NCBI RefSeq assembly: GCF_023223645.1
Contig: NZ_JALKBY010000001.1
Coordinates: 62,001-126,000 of the forward strand
Origin: Natroniella sulfidigena
Lineage (GTDB): Bacteria > Bacillota > Halanaerobiia > Halobacteroidales > Halobacteroidaceae
Length of the DNA stretch: 64,000 nucleotides
Direction of reading: 5' to 3'
Part shown: in pieces, positions 17,929 to 27,863 of the stretch
Layout of the letters: each line of letters begins with the position of its first letter
How positions within the stretch are numbered: position 1 is the stretch's first letter
Translations under genes and position numbers: made by a program
The notes under the pieces: generated by a model
Databases searched by the model: none
Told to the model about the DNA's origin: nothing
Seen by the model: the letters and a program-made list of their open reading frames with translations, nothing else

Positions 17929-19953
17929 ATGGAATTTGATGTTTCTAAAGCTATGAAATTTACTTTGTCTGATGAATTGCCAGAAATGCCTGAATTTGAA
18001 GAGGGAATTCGTAGGGCACCTAAAAGGGAACTTAATTTAAATCAAGATGAGATGAAAGTTGCTTTAAAGAATGCTTTAAGGTATATCCCACCTAAGTTGC
18101 ATCACAAGTTGGCTCCGGAATTTATGGAGGAGTTATTGACGCACGGAAGAATTTATGGTTATCGATATCGTCCTAGTGGAAATATTAAGGCTAAGCCTAT
18201 TGATGAATATGAAGGAAGAACGACAGAAGGTAAGGCATTACAATTAATGATCGATAATAATTTGGATTTTGATATTGCACTTTATCCTTATGAGCTAGTG
18301 ACATACGGTGAGTCTGGTCAGGTATGCCAAAACTGGATGCAGTATAGATTGATTATGAAATACTTGCAGGAGATGACTGAGGATCAGACTTTAGTAGTTC
18401 AATCTGGTCATCCATTGGGTTTATTCCCATCTAAACCGGATGCTCCACGGGTAATATCTACTAATGGCTTAATGGTAGGAATGTTCGATAATGATGAAGC
18501 ATTCAATAAAGCAGCAGCTATGGGAGTTGCTAATTATGGACAGATGACTGCTGGTGGTTGGATGTATATTGGCCCGCAGGGAATAGTACATGGTACTTAT
18601 ATTACATTACTTAATGCAGGTCGGAAGTTTTTAGGAAATGACAAAGATGAAGACTTAGCTGGTCAGTTCTATATTACTTCTGGTTTGGGTGGTATGAGTG
18701 GAGCTCAAGCTAAAGCAATAGAGATTGCTGGAGGAGTTGGAGTGATCGCTGAAGTTGATATGTCTAGAATCAAGACACGACATGAACAAGGTTGGTTAAG
18801 TGAGTTTACGGATGATTTAGATGAGATTTTTGACTGGGTAGCAGAATATCAGGAAAAAGGCGAAGCAGTCTCAATTGCTTATCATGGTAATGTAGTTGAC
18901 TTATTAGAGTATGTTGTTGAAAATAATATTAAGGTAGACTTATTATCTGATCAGACTTCTTGCCATGCTGTTTATTCAGGTGGCTATCACCCAGTAGGAT
19001 ATAATTTTGAAGAAGGTAGAGAGTTATTGAATACTGATCCTGCTAAGTTTAGAGAAGAGGTAGATCAGACATTAAGAAAGCATTATGGTTTCATTGAAGA
19101 GTTGGTAGATCGAGGTTCTTACTTCTTTGATTATGGTAATAGCTTTATGAAGGCTGTTTATGATGCTGGGGTCAAAGAGATAGCTAAAAATGAAGCAGAT
19201 CCAAGCCAAGGATTTATCTTCCCATCTTATGTAGAAGATATAATGGGGCCAATCTGTTTTGATTATGGCTATGGGCCATTTCGTTGGGTATGCTTAAGTG
19301 GTAAGGATGAAGACTTAAGAAAGACTGATGAAGCTGCTAAAAGCTGTATTGATCCAGACAGAAGAGCACAAGATTATGATAATTATCAGTGGATTAATGA
19401 TGCTGAAGAGAATGATCTGGTAGTAGGTTCAAAAGCTAGAATCTTGTATGCTGATGGTCAAGGACGGGTTGAGATTGCACTTAAGTTTAATGAATTGGTT
19501 CGTAAAGGTGAGATTGGCCCGGTGATGCTAGGACGTGATCATCATGATGTTAGTGGAACGGATTCTCCATTTAGAGAAACAGCTAATATTAAGGATGGTA
19601 GTAATGTAATGGCTGAGATGTCTGTGCAGTGTTTTGCTGGAAACTGTGCTCGAGGAATGACTTTAGCTGTAGAGAGTAATGGTGGTGGAGTTGGTATTGG
19701 TAAATCATTCAATGGTGGTTTTGGTTTAGTACTTGATGGAAGTAAGAAGGTTGATGAGATTATCAAATCAGCTTTAGATTGGGATGTTCACGGCGGAGTT
19801 GCTAGAAGAGCTTGGGCTAGAAACGAACATGCAATTGAAACTATGCAAGATTGGAATCAAAGAAATGAAGGTAGAGGTCATGTAACAATTCCTTATCGAC
19901 CAGAAGAAGGATTGGTTGAGGGTATCGTTGCTGATTATTTAGATAAAGAGTAA
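17929..19953 (+). CDS. hutU: Urocanate hydratase
   Basis: Urocanase adds water to urocanate to give imidazolonepropionate, using tightly bound NAD as an electrophile. At 674 residues this is the long form, closer in size to the animal enzyme than to the roughly 555-residue proteobacterial form. Recognisable stretches include MTAGGWMYIGPQGIVHGT, TSGLGGMSGAQ around residues 245-255, and MLGRDHHDVSGTDSP and SNGGGVGIGKSFNGG near the end. ATG 17929 follows AAGGGGG; the upstream in-frame ATG or alternative would read through it. It heads the hutU-fchA-ftcD-hutI genes and has the SARP-type promoter. Confidence 0.96.
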   Translation: MEFDVSKAMKFTLSDELPEMPEFEEGIRRAPKRELNLNQDEMKVALKNALRYIPPKLHHKLAPEFMEELLTHGRIYGYRYRPSGNIKAKPIDEYEGRTTEGKALQLMIDNNLDFDIALYPYELVTYGESGQVCQNWMQYRLIMKYLQEMTEDQTLVVQSGHPLGLFPSKPDAPRVISTNGLMVGMFDNDEAFNKAAAMGVANYGQMTAGGWMYIGPQGIVHGTYITLLNAGRKFLGNDKDEDLAGQFYITSGLGGMSGAQAKAIEIAGGVGVIAEVDMSRIKTRHEQGWLSEFTDDLDEIFDWVAEYQEKGEAVSIAYHGNVVDLLEYVVENNIKVDLLSDQTSCHAVYSGGYHPVGYNFEEGRELLNTDPAKFREEVDQTLRKHYGFIEELVDRGSYFFDYGNSFMKAVYDAGVKEIAKNEADPSQGFIFPSYVEDIMGPICFDYGYGPFRWVCLSGKDEDLRKTDEAAKSCIDPDRRAQDYDNYQWINDAEENDLVVGSKARILYADGQGRVEIALKFNELVRKGEIGPVMLGRDHHDVSGTDSPFRETANIKDGSNVMAEMSVQCFAGNCARGMTLAVESNGGGVGIGKSFNGGFGLVLDGSKKVDEIIKSALDWDVHGGVARRAWARNEHAIETMQDWNQRNEGRGHVTIPYRPEEGLVEGIVADYLDKE

Positions 19954-19960
19954 TGATTGA

Positions 19961-20119
19961 GTTGGCAGTTAACAGTGAACAGTTTACAGTTAAAACTCAA
20001 AAGCTAAAAAATAGAGACCTCTAAAAAGCCCTATGCCTACAGGTTTATATGCTTTTTGATTTTAAGGATTTAATGTTCTTAACTGTCAACTGTAAATCGT
20101 AAACTGTACACTGATATAT
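19961..20119. repeat. Heptamer inverted-repeat element, copy 3
   Basis: Left units GTTGGCA, GTTAACA, GTGAACA and GTTTACA (19961-19988) and right units ACTGTCA, ACTGTAA and ACTGTAC (20082-20112) flank a middle related to the copies at 2.8 and 14.1 kb. It sits inside the hut operon, between hutU and fchA. Confidence 0.8.
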
Positions 20120-20134
20120 AAAGGGGGAGAAAAG

Positions 20135-20737
20135 ATGAGTTTTTCTGATTATACTTTAAATGAATTTGTAGAAGAATTAGCTAGCAAATCATCTACGCCA
20201 GGTGGAGGAAGTACTGCGGGATTAGGTGGAGCTTTAGCCTCTGCGTTAGCTTTGATGGTGATTAGGTTGACTAAGGATTCTGAGATAGAGCAATTTACTA
20301 CTGAGTTAGAAGATCTAAAATCCGAAGCATTAAGGTTGATTGATGAAGATTCTGAGAGCTTCGATAAGGTGATGGCTGCTTTTAGATTACCTAAGGAGAC
20401 TGAAGCAGAGCAAGAAGAGCGGAGTAAGCAGATTCAAGAAGCATTAAAGGGAGCTAGTATTACACCACTTAATACAATGAAATTAGGTCTCAAGGTCTTA
20501 GAGATTGCCAGGGAGGTAGCTACGGAAGGAAATCCTAATGCAGCTTCTGATATAGGAGTAGCTGGATTGATGGCTCTAAGTACGGTTAAAGGTGGTAGCT
20601 ATAATGTTTTAATCAATGCTGAGTCGTTAAAAGATGAAAAAGTTGCTACAGAGTTAAAAGATGAAGCTAGTGAGATAATTTCTAAGTCAGAACGATTAGC
20701 TGCTGAGATTGAAGAGATTGTTGAGAGTAAGATTTAA
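20135..20737 (+). CDS. fchA: Formimidoyl-THF cyclodeaminase / methenyl-THF cyclohydrolase
   Basis: A 200-residue helical protein of the cyclodeaminase/cyclohydrolase family. It has the N-terminal STPGGGSTAGLGGALASAL motif and a conserved SDIGVAGLMAL segment. In this setting it should convert 5-formimino-THF to methenyl-THF and ammonia after FtcD, so that the one-carbon unit of histidine enters the folate pool. In animals this activity is fused to FtcD; here the two are separate neighbouring genes. ATG 20135 follows AAAGGGGGAG. Confidence 0.9.
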   Translation: MSFSDYTLNEFVEELASKSSTPGGGSTAGLGGALASALALMVIRLTKDSEIEQFTTELEDLKSEALRLIDEDSESFDKVMAAFRLPKETEAEQEERSKQIQEALKGASITPLNTMKLGLKVLEIAREVATEGNPNAASDIGVAGLMALSTVKGGSYNVLINAESLKDEKVATELKDEASEIISKSERLAAEIEEIVESKI

Positions 20738-20745
20738 TTACAAAA

Positions 20746-20835
20746 TAGCTTAAGTTTAAGGTTGAGGTTAAGTCAATCATTAAAAAAATAAGGGTTTAGC
20801 TCTTACTTAAACTCATACTTAACCTTAAACTTAAT
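20746..20835. repeat. Hexamer inverted-repeat element between fchA and ftcD
   Basis: Left units of the type AGTTTA, AGGTTG and AGGTTA (20751-20773), a middle with ATCATTAAAAA and GGGTTTAGCTCTTA, then right units CTTAAA and CTTAAC (20806-20834). It closely resembles the elements at 30012-30111 and 35887-35990. Confidence 0.8.
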
Positions 20836-20853
20836 TCTAAAGGAGTGTTAATA

Positions 20854-21756
20854 ATGAGTCAGATATTAGAATGTATTCCTAACTTCAGTGAAGGAAGAGA
20901 TGAAGAAAAGATAGAGAAGATTGTAGAACCATTTAAGCAGACTGATGGGGTTAAGTTACTGGACTATTCAGCGGATAAAGATCATAATCGACTTGTAGTT
21001 ACGATGATTGGAAGTCCAGCTGGTTTGAAGAGATCTATGTTAGAGGCAATGGAAATAGCTATTGATCTGATCGATATGAATGAGCATACAGGAGAGCATC
21101 CAAGAATGGGAGCAGTAGATGTAGTACCATTTACTCCAGTTCGGAATGTAAGCATGGAAGAAGCTGTAGAGATATCAAAAGAGGTAGCTCAAGAGGCTGC
21201 TGAAAAGTTTGATCTTCCTATCTATTTCTATGAAGATGCTGCGACAAGTCCTGAACGAAAGAATTTAGCTGACATTCGACGGGGTGAATATGAAGCGATG
21301 GCTGAGAAGGTACAACAACCAGAATGGAAGCCAGATGTTGGCCCGGCTAAAGTTCACCCAACTGCAGGAGCTACCGTGATAGGAGCTCGGATGCCGTTAG
21401 TAGCTTATAATGTCAATCTTGATACAGATGATTTGGAACTTGCAAATAATATTGCTCGCAAGATTCGTCACTCTGGTGGAGGTTTGAGGTATTGTAAGGC
21501 TATCGGTATTGATTTGAGTGAGAGAGGTATTGTTCAGGTGTCTATGAATTTAACAAATTATACTAAAACTTCACTGTATCAAGCATTTGAAATGATCAAA
21601 TTTGAAGCTAAAAGATATGGTGTCAATATTATCGGTAGTGAGCTAATTGGGTTATTACCTGCTCAAGCATTATTTGATGTAGCAGAATATTATTTAGGAG
21701 TTGAAGACTTCTCTCCAGAACAGATAATGGAAAATAGATTATTGGAGGATCTATAA
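20854..21756 (+). CDS. ftcD: Glutamate formimidoyltransferase
   Basis: A 300-residue protein with only the formiminotransferase part of FtcD. It transfers the formimino group of formiminoglutamate to THF, releasing glutamate. The opening ILECIPNFSEGRD, the catalytic-site text EHPRMGAVDVVPFTP and RHSGGGLRYCKAIG are clear. ATG 20854 lies behind AAAGGAGTG, and the ATG at 20854 is preferred to TTG-type codons upstream in the repeat. Its stop codon overlaps the hutI start (TAATG), indicating coupled translation. Confidence 0.95.
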   Translation: MSQILECIPNFSEGRDEEKIEKIVEPFKQTDGVKLLDYSADKDHNRLVVTMIGSPAGLKRSMLEAMEIAIDLIDMNEHTGEHPRMGAVDVVPFTPVRNVSMEEAVEISKEVAQEAAEKFDLPIYFYEDAATSPERKNLADIRRGEYEAMAEKVQQPEWKPDVGPAKVHPTAGATVIGARMPLVAYNVNLDTDDLELANNIARKIRHSGGGLRYCKAIGIDLSERGIVQVSMNLTNYTKTSLYQAFEMIKFEAKRYGVNIIGSELIGLLPAQALFDVAEYYLGVEDFSPEQIMENRLLEDL

Positions 21757-23003
21757 TGAAGAATGTAGTGGTCAAGAATGCTGGAGAACTAATTACCTGT
21801 CAGGGCCAAGCTCCTAAGACTGGTTCTGAGATGAATGAACTAGGGATTATTACTGATGGTGCAGTAGTAATTAAAGGTGGTCTGATTACTCAAGTAGGTA
21901 AGACAGATGAGATTTTAAAAAATATTAATATAGAAGAATTTGAAGTTATTGATGCTGCTGGGAAACCTGTGTTACCAGGGTTTATTGATTCTCACACTCA
22001 TTTTGTATTTGGGGGTTATAGAGCAGATGAGTATAGTTGGAGATTGCAGGGAGTACCTTATACTGAAATTATGGAACGAGGCGGAGGGATTATCAACTCT
22101 GTAGCAGGTACTCGAGAGGCTTCTTTTGAAGAGTTAAAAGAGAGTGCTTGGAAGAGATTAGACTCTATGCTTTCCTTTGGAGTAACTACTACTGAAGGAA
22201 AGAGTGGTTATGGTCTTGAGCTAGAGACTGAATTAAAGCAGTTAAGGGTAATGAAAGAATTACAAGAGGAACATAAGGTAGATATTAGCCCTACTTTTAT
22301 GGGTGCCCATGCTATTCCTTCTGAATATGAAGGGCGGTCTGGAGAATTCATAGATTATTTGATAGAAGAAGTTATGCCTCTAGCAGTTGAAGAAGGTGGA
22401 GCAGAATTTTGTGATATTTTCTGTGATCAGGGAGTATTTACAGTAGATGAAGCTCGTAAACTTTTATTAAAAGGGCAAGAGTTAGGATTGAAGGCAAAGA
22501 TTCATGCTGATGAAATTGCTCAAGTTGGAGGAGCAGAATTGGCAGCAGAGCTAGGAGCAGTCTCAGCTGATCATTTACTTAAAGCTTCTGATGAAGGAAT
22601 AAAGTTGATGGCTGAAGAGGGTGTAATAGGTACTTTGCTACCGATTACTGCTTTTAGTCTTAAAGAGCCTTATGCTCGGGGGAGATATATGATCGATAAT
22701 GGGCTGCCAGTAGCTTTGGCTACAGACTTTAATCCTGGTAGCTGTTATTCAGAATCAATTCCACTGCTAATTGCTCTTTCTACATTACAGATGGAATTGA
22801 CTTTAGAGGAAGTAATAACAGCCTTAACTATTAATGCAGCAGCTGCTATTGATAGAGATGCTAAGATAGGTAGTATTGAGGTAGGAAAAGCAGGGGATTT
22901 AGTAATTCTTGATGCTCCTTCTTATACTCATTTGGCATATCATATCGGAGTTAATATTGTAGATAAGGTTATTAAGAATGGTCAGTTGGTAGTGAACGGT
23001 TAA
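21756..23003 (+). CDS. hutI: Imidazolonepropionase
   Basis: A 415-residue amidohydrolase that opens the imidazolone ring to give N-formimino-glutamate. Metal site residues are seen in DSHTHFVFGG (HxH, near residue 79), HADEIAQVGGAELA (His), ADHLLKASDEG (His) and ATDFNPGSCYSES (Asp). The Tyr/Arg-rich GGYRADEYSWR stretch binds the substrate carboxylate in the family. It begins within the ftcD stop codon and ends the operon at a strong terminator. Confidence 0.96.
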   Translation: MKNVVVKNAGELITCQGQAPKTGSEMNELGIITDGAVVIKGGLITQVGKTDEILKNINIEEFEVIDAAGKPVLPGFIDSHTHFVFGGYRADEYSWRLQGVPYTEIMERGGGIINSVAGTREASFEELKESAWKRLDSMLSFGVTTTEGKSGYGLELETELKQLRVMKELQEEHKVDISPTFMGAHAIPSEYEGRSGEFIDYLIEEVMPLAVEEGGAEFCDIFCDQGVFTVDEARKLLLKGQELGLKAKIHADEIAQVGGAELAAELGAVSADHLLKASDEGIKLMAEEGVIGTLLPITAFSLKEPYARGRYMIDNGLPVALATDFNPGSCYSESIPLLIALSTLQMELTLEEVITALTINAAAAIDRDAKIGSIEVGKAGDLVILDAPSYTHLAYHIGVNIVDKVIKNGQLVVNG

Positions 23004-23026
23004 TTAAATATAAGGTTTATTAATTA

Positions 23027-23078
23027 TAATATGCTAGGTTTGGCAAATCTTTTAGATGAGCAAACCTAGCATATTTTG
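23027..23078 (+). terminator. Intrinsic terminator after hutI
   Basis: AATATGCTAGGTTTG pairs perfectly with CAAACCTAGCATATT across an 18-base loop, followed by TTGTTGTTT. Confidence 0.85.
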
Positions 23079-23109
23079 TTGTTTAGAAATACAATTAGGT
23101 ATTATGAAT

Positions 23110-23148
23110 AAAATAACATCAATTATTATTTGAAATTATGTTATTAAC
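23110..23148. promoter_or_regulatory. Inverted repeat upstream of the BTAD regulator
   Basis: AATAACAT near 23112 and ATGTTATT near 23140 form an 8-bp inverted repeat about 75 bases before the regulator start. It could be an operator for autoregulation; no protein can be assigned. No TTGAC pair is seen here. Confidence 0.35.
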
Positions 23149-23218
23149 AGGATAGAATAAACATGGAACATCCAAAAAACAGAAATAACGACATTTTACA
23201 CAGGAGGGGCTAATAAAG

Positions 23219-26200
23219 ATGTTAAAGGTTGAGCTACTGGGAATACCAAAGGTAAGTTTAAATGGAGAAGTTATCGATTTTCCTTATAAAAAGGTTGAAG
23301 CCCTCTTTTATTATCTGATAGTAAAAAAGAAAGTAATGAGGGAGAAGGTGGCCTCTTTATTGTGGGGGGATATGTTAGATAGTAAGGCTAAAAAGAACCT
23401 TCGTAATGCTCTTTATCAACTTAAAAAGGTTGTAGGAGATGAAATTCTTTTAACTCCAGATCGATTTACTATTGTCGTTAATGATGATTATGATTTGAGT
23501 TTAGATTTAGATGTTTTTGAAACTGGTAGTGCCCAAGAGATTATTCAAGTTTATCAAGGGGAATTCCTGAATAATTTTTTAATTAAAAATGCAGCTACCT
23601 TTACAGATTGGATTTTTGAAGAAAGAAGTTATTATCGACAATTATATATCAGCTCCTTAAAGAATTATATTAATAGTCTCAAAGATCAAGAGAAATTGAG
23701 CGAAGCAATCGATCATGTACAGCTATTAATTAAAATTGATGAATTTGATGAGGCTGCTTATCGTGATTTGATGAAATTACATGCTAAGCAAGGTGCTATA
23801 GCTAAAGCGGTGGATACTTATAAAGATTTAGAGAAGCGGTTAGAGCAAGAATTAGGAATTACCCCTGATAAAAAGACTAGGCAGCTTTTGCAAAAGATTA
23901 GAGAAAACTCACTTAATAAAATTGAGGATTGTGCGATAAAAAGCAATAATTTTATTGCTCGAGAAAAAGAATTAAAGAGGTTGACAGATAACTTATATAG
24001 GTTTTTAAGGGATAAAGAAAGCTATTCTTATTTGGTGACTGGGGAAGCGGGAGTTGGAAAGACTGCTTTAGTTAAGCAAGTATTATCTATGCTTGAAGTA
24101 GATGACTGTTTAGTTTTAAAAGCTAACTGCTTTCAAGCAGAAGAGCGGTATATCTTTAAGCCGTGGCAGAATATCTTACAACAGCTTAAAGGTAAGATCA
24201 ATTTTGAACAGATAAATACTTCTTTGCCTTGGAAGAAGATAATTTCTTTTCTATTCCCTTCGTTTCTAGCTGAAGAGGAGGAGTTATTACCTAAAGAAAT
24301 CTTTAATTTTCAATCCATCCAGAGCCAATCCGCTATAGAGGCCCTTATCTTTCTTTTGAAGGAAGCAGCTAAAGAGAAAAAGTTACTGTTTGTCTTTGAA
24401 GATTTACAGTGGTGTGATGATAAGAGTCTTTTTTTATTAAGGGATTTAATCCAAGAGCAAGAGCAGAATATTTTAGTTATGGCAACATCTCGTAATGAAC
24501 GAAAAGAAAGAGTAGAAAGGATATTTTCAAATTTAAAGAGATATGAACTTATGAAAGAGGTTAAGCTAGGTCGGTTAACTTTATCCGAAACTGAAGAACT
24601 TACCCAAGCTACATTGCCAAATTATAATTTTTCCCAAGAAGTATTAATGAAGATTTATCAAGAGACAGAGGGCAATACTTTCTTTTTAGTTGAAGCTTTA
24701 AATTTATTAGAAGAAGAAGGGGCAGATGCTTTATCCCAGTTACTTACTACTAAGACTAAAGATATTTTAAGAAATAGAGTCCAATCAGTTTCTCAAGAAG
24801 CACAGAAAATCTTAAAGTTAATCTCTGTCTGTTTTGATCAGGTTAGTTATGATTTATTGTCAGCTATTAGCGGTAAAAATGATCTTGAATTAATAGAGTT
24901 ACTTGAAGAATTAGAGAATCATTATTTAATTGAAGAGCTAGCTGGGAAGAAAGGGCAAGGGCCAGCTTATAAGTTTACTCATTCAAAAATACGTCAGTTT
25001 ATTTATAAAGAACAATCTTTTTCCAGGGCCAACTTACTTCACAAAAGGATTGCTCAACTGCTAGAAGAACGGTTGCAGTCTGGAGTTGGAGTACGAGATC
25101 AGTACCTTAAATTAATATATCATTATTCTCGAGCTGGAGATAAGTTAAAGCAGTTAGAATATTTAATTAAAGAAGCAGAGGTCTACTTTCATCATACCCA
25201 TGAACTTTTTCCAGTTAATAATGATAAAAATTTAGAGAAAAGTAGAATTTTATCACTCAATCAAGACGAATCAAGGCGGTATTTGGTTGAGATTGAAGGG
25301 TTGTTACAAGAGGTAGAACAAGAAAAGGGTAGAATACCTTTATTACGAAAGATGGAAGTTAAATTCTTAATGATGAGAGCTTCTTTTTTAATCTGTGAGG
25401 GAGAGTATGAGCAGGCTATTTCTGATGTTAAAGAGATGATTACTGAAGCTAAGTCAGTAGATGACTGGTCAAGTATATTAATGGGGTATCAGAAGTTGGT
25501 TGGAATAGGAATCCAAAAAGAAGATATTTCTTTGTTAGAAGATAATGCAGAAAAGATGTATAACTTAGCTGAAAATATGAAAAATGATGTAAAAATGGGA
25601 CTAGCCTTACGCTTTTTGGGAATCGTTAAAATTTATAAAAAGAATTATAAAGCAGCTGAAAGGTTATTTAATCAATCATTAAGGACTTTTAAGGAAGCCC
25701 AAACGTTGGGAACTAAATATACTTTAAGTATTGCTGCCGTATTTAATTATTTGGGAGAGGTTAAAAGGCATCAAGGGCAATTTACTGAGGCTATTAATTA
25801 TTATGAACGTGGAATTAACCTTTGTGAAGAGCAAGATATTCTCTGTGGCCTTGGAATCTTTTATACCAATGCTGGACAAGTTCTTTATCAGCTTAAAGAT
25901 TATAACAAAGCCCGAGCCTATTTTGAAAAGTCTTTAGATATTTTTGGGCAATTGAAGACAATTTGGGGCTATTCCACGATTACTAATGGTTTTATGGCTT
26001 TACTTTCTATTAGAGCCAATAATTATGAGCAAGCTTATCAGTACTTAAAGACTGCTGATGCTGTTATTAAACAGTATCATAAGAGATATTGGGTTGGAAT
26101 TTTGTATCGGGTCAAGGCTGAAATTGCTAGCAAAATGAGAAAAGATAGTGAGTTAAAAAGGAAGTTTAAAGATTATTTAGATCAAAATTATAGTGACTAT

Positions 26201-26287
26201 GCAGAACAAGCTTCCTTGATTTTAGAAGAAATAGGGGCCAACTATGAGGTCAAGTTAGTACAAGGTGACTTTAATAAGGTTGAATAA
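23219..26287 (+). CDS. BTAD/SARP-type regulator with AAA ATPase and TPR domains
   Basis: A 1022-residue cytoplasmic regulator. Residues 1-95 look like an OmpR-type winged helix (KKNLRNALYQLKKVVGDE). Residues about 100-235 are a bacterial transcriptional activation domain (YRDLMKLHAKQGAIAKAV, LEQELGITPD). An ATPase module follows, with Walker A GEAGVGKT at about 275-282 and Walker B LLFVFEDLQW near 390, then TPR-like repeats from about 700 to 1000. This is the AfsR-like layout. It lies between hutI and the transporter, so control of histidine and glutamate fermentation is inferred, supported by three promoters with SARP-type direct repeats. AGGAGGGG precedes ATG 23219. The TPR region may sense the signal. 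Confidence 0.88.
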   Translation: MLKVELLGIPKVSLNGEVIDFPYKKVEALFYYLIVKKKVMREKVASLLWGDMLDSKAKKNLRNALYQLKKVVGDEILLTPDRFTIVVNDDYDLSLDLDVFETGSAQEIIQVYQGEFLNNFLIKNAATFTDWIFEERSYYRQLYISSLKNYINSLKDQEKLSEAIDHVQLLIKIDEFDEAAYRDLMKLHAKQGAIAKAVDTYKDLEKRLEQELGITPDKKTRQLLQKIRENSLNKIEDCAIKSNNFIAREKELKRLTDNLYRFLRDKESYSYLVTGEAGVGKTALVKQVLSMLEVDDCLVLKANCFQAEERYIFKPWQNILQQLKGKINFEQINTSLPWKKIISFLFPSFLAEEEELLPKEIFNFQSIQSQSAIEALIFLLKEAAKEKKLLFVFEDLQWCDDKSLFLLRDLIQEQEQNILVMATSRNERKERVERIFSNLKRYELMKEVKLGRLTLSETEELTQATLPNYNFSQEVLMKIYQETEGNTFFLVEALNLLEEEGADALSQLLTTKTKDILRNRVQSVSQEAQKILKLISVCFDQVSYDLLSAISGKNDLELIELLEELENHYLIEELAGKKGQGPAYKFTHSKIRQFIYKEQSFSRANLLHKRIAQLLEERLQSGVGVRDQYLKLIYHYSRAGDKLKQLEYLIKEAEVYFHHTHELFPVNNDKNLEKSRILSLNQDESRRYLVEIEGLLQEVEQEKGRIPLLRKMEVKFLMMRASFLICEGEYEQAISDVKEMITEAKSVDDWSSILMGYQKLVGIGIQKEDISLLEDNAEKMYNLAENMKNDVKMGLALRFLGIVKIYKKNYKAAERLFNQSLRTFKEAQTLGTKYTLSIAAVFNYLGEVKRHQGQFTEAINYYERGINLCEEQDILCGLGIFYTNAGQVLYQLKDYNKARAYFEKSLDIFGQLKTIWGYSTITNGFMALLSIRANNYEQAYQYLKTADAVIKQYHKRYWVGILYRVKAEIASKMRKDSELKRKFKDYLDQNYSDYAEQASLILEEIGANYEVKLVQGDFNKVE

Positions 26288-26289
26288 TT

Positions 26290-26321
26290 TTGACGTCTAA
26301 TTGACGATTACTTGTTAATAT
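26290..26321 (+). promoter_or_regulatory. SARP-type activator promoter upstream of the transporter
   Basis: TTGACG at 26290-26295 and again at 26301-26306 (11-bp period), then 9 bases and TAATAT at 26316-26321. This is the same geometry as at 17811 and 30116. Confidence 0.7.
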
Positions 26322-26474
26322 ATAAATGAGCAAATAGTCTAAATCTTTAGCAAAATTACTAATAAGTTTTTGAAACTAGTGGATATATATGAAGAATTTA
26401 AGGTTTTAAAGAGGAGGTGATAATAAAAGCTAGGAGCTAGTCTAAAGAAATAATATCAAAGAGGGGGTATTACT

Positions 26475-27806
26475 TTGTTAACTAATCCTGTTGTTGTTTC
26501 AGTACTTGTAATGACTGTTTTGTGTTTGTTAAAGCTAAATGTAATTTTATCTTTAATAGTAGCTGGTCTTGTTGGTGGAGGATTAGCCGGAATGCCAATC
26601 GATGAAACGATGTCAACTTTAATTGGTGGGATGGGTGGTAATGCTGAAACTGCTTTAAGTTATATTCTGTTAGGTGCTTTAGCTGCTGCTGTTCAAAAGA
26701 CAGGAGTTGCTATGATCTTAGCTAAAAAGATAGCTAGTTGGGTTAAGGGTAAAGGAATGATTTTGGTTGGAATCATTGCATTTATCTCTATGTTCTCTCA
26801 AAATCTGATTCCAGTTCATATTGCTTTTATTCCAATTTTGATTCCGCCTTTGATTGGTGTTATGAATAGATTGAAGATAGATAGAAGGGCTGTTGCTTGT
26901 GCTTTGACATTTGGATTGAAGGCTCCTTATGTAGCTATCCCTGCTGGTTTTGGATTGATTTTCCATAATATTATCAGGGATGAAATGATAGCTAATGGGA
27001 TGGAAGTAGCTACACCTATGATCTGGAGAGTAATGTGGATACCTGGTTTAGGGATGTTATTAGGATTGCTTGTGGCAATCTTCTTTACTTATAGAAAGGA
27101 TAGAGAGTATAGTCCACTACAAGAATCTAACTTAGGAATTCAAGATGATGCTATTGCTGAAATGGCTGCTACAACAGAGGATGTAAAGATGACTGGAGTT
27201 CATTATGCATCATTAGTAGGAGCTGGTGCTGCTTTAGTTATTCAATTACTGACTGATTCTTTACCTTTAGGAGCCATGGTTGGTCTTGGTATTATGCTAG
27301 TTTTTAGAGCAATTAAATGGGAAGATATCGATGAGTTGATACAAAGTGGAATTGGAATGATGGGCTTTGTAGCATTTGTAATGTTAGTAGCTTCTGGTTA
27401 TGGAGAAGTAATTAGAGAGACTGGTGGAGTAGATTTATTGGTGGACACAGCCTCAGGAATGATGGGTGGGAGTCAACTGATCGCAGCAATAATTATGGTT
27501 TTGGTAGGATTAGTAGTCACAATGGGAATTGGAACTTCTTTTGGAACTATTCCTATTTTAGCAGCGATTTATGTTCCTTTAGCATCTGCTACTGGATTCA
27601 GTCCAATGGCTACTATTGCTTTGATCGGTACTGCTGCAGCGTTAGGTGATGCTGGATCTCCTGCTTCAGATAGTACTCTAGGGCCAACGGCCGGTCTGAA
27701 TATAGATGGACAACATGATCACATCTGGGATACTTGTGTTCCTACTTTCTTACACTTTAATATTCCAATTATGATCTTTGGAATTATAGCAGCATTGATA
27801 TTTTAA
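26475..27806 (+). CDS. Na+/H+ antiporter-family permease, probable histidine/amino acid transporter
   Basis: A 443-residue membrane protein with about eleven hydrophobic segments and one charged central loop (about residues 205-240). It belongs to the ion-transporter group containing NhaC-like antiporters and the YuiF-type amino acid permeases. A GDAGSPASDSTLGPT motif near residue 395 matches this family. Because it lies between the regulator and hutH and carries the same activator-type promoter as hutU, uptake of histidine is the likely job; ion antiport cannot be excluded. Start is TTG 26475 with GAGGGGG seven bases upstream. Confidence 0.8.
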   Translation: MLTNPVVVSVLVMTVLCLLKLNVILSLIVAGLVGGGLAGMPIDETMSTLIGGMGGNAETALSYILLGALAAAVQKTGVAMILAKKIASWVKGKGMILVGIIAFISMFSQNLIPVHIAFIPILIPPLIGVMNRLKIDRRAVACALTFGLKAPYVAIPAGFGLIFHNIIRDEMIANGMEVATPMIWRVMWIPGLGMLLGLLVAIFFTYRKDREYSPLQESNLGIQDDAIAEMAATTEDVKMTGVHYASLVGAGAALVIQLLTDSLPLGAMVGLGIMLVFRAIKWEDIDELIQSGIGMMGFVAFVMLVASGYGEVIRETGGVDLLVDTASGMMGGSQLIAAIIMVLVGLVVTMGIGTSFGTIPILAAIYVPLASATGFSPMATIALIGTAAALGDAGSPASDSTLGPTAGLNIDGQHDHIWDTCVPTFLHFNIPIMIFGIIAALIF

Positions 27807-27825
27807 TTATGTCTAATAATCAACT

Positions 27826-27863
27826 AATTTTCAGGGGAGTAATGGACTACTTCCCTGAAATAT
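27826..27863 (+). terminator. Hairpin after the transporter gene
   Basis: TTTCAGGGGAGTA and TACTTCCCTGAAA form an imperfect stem of about 13 bp. A weak T-run follows, so it may be a partial terminator before hutH. Confidence 0.6.
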
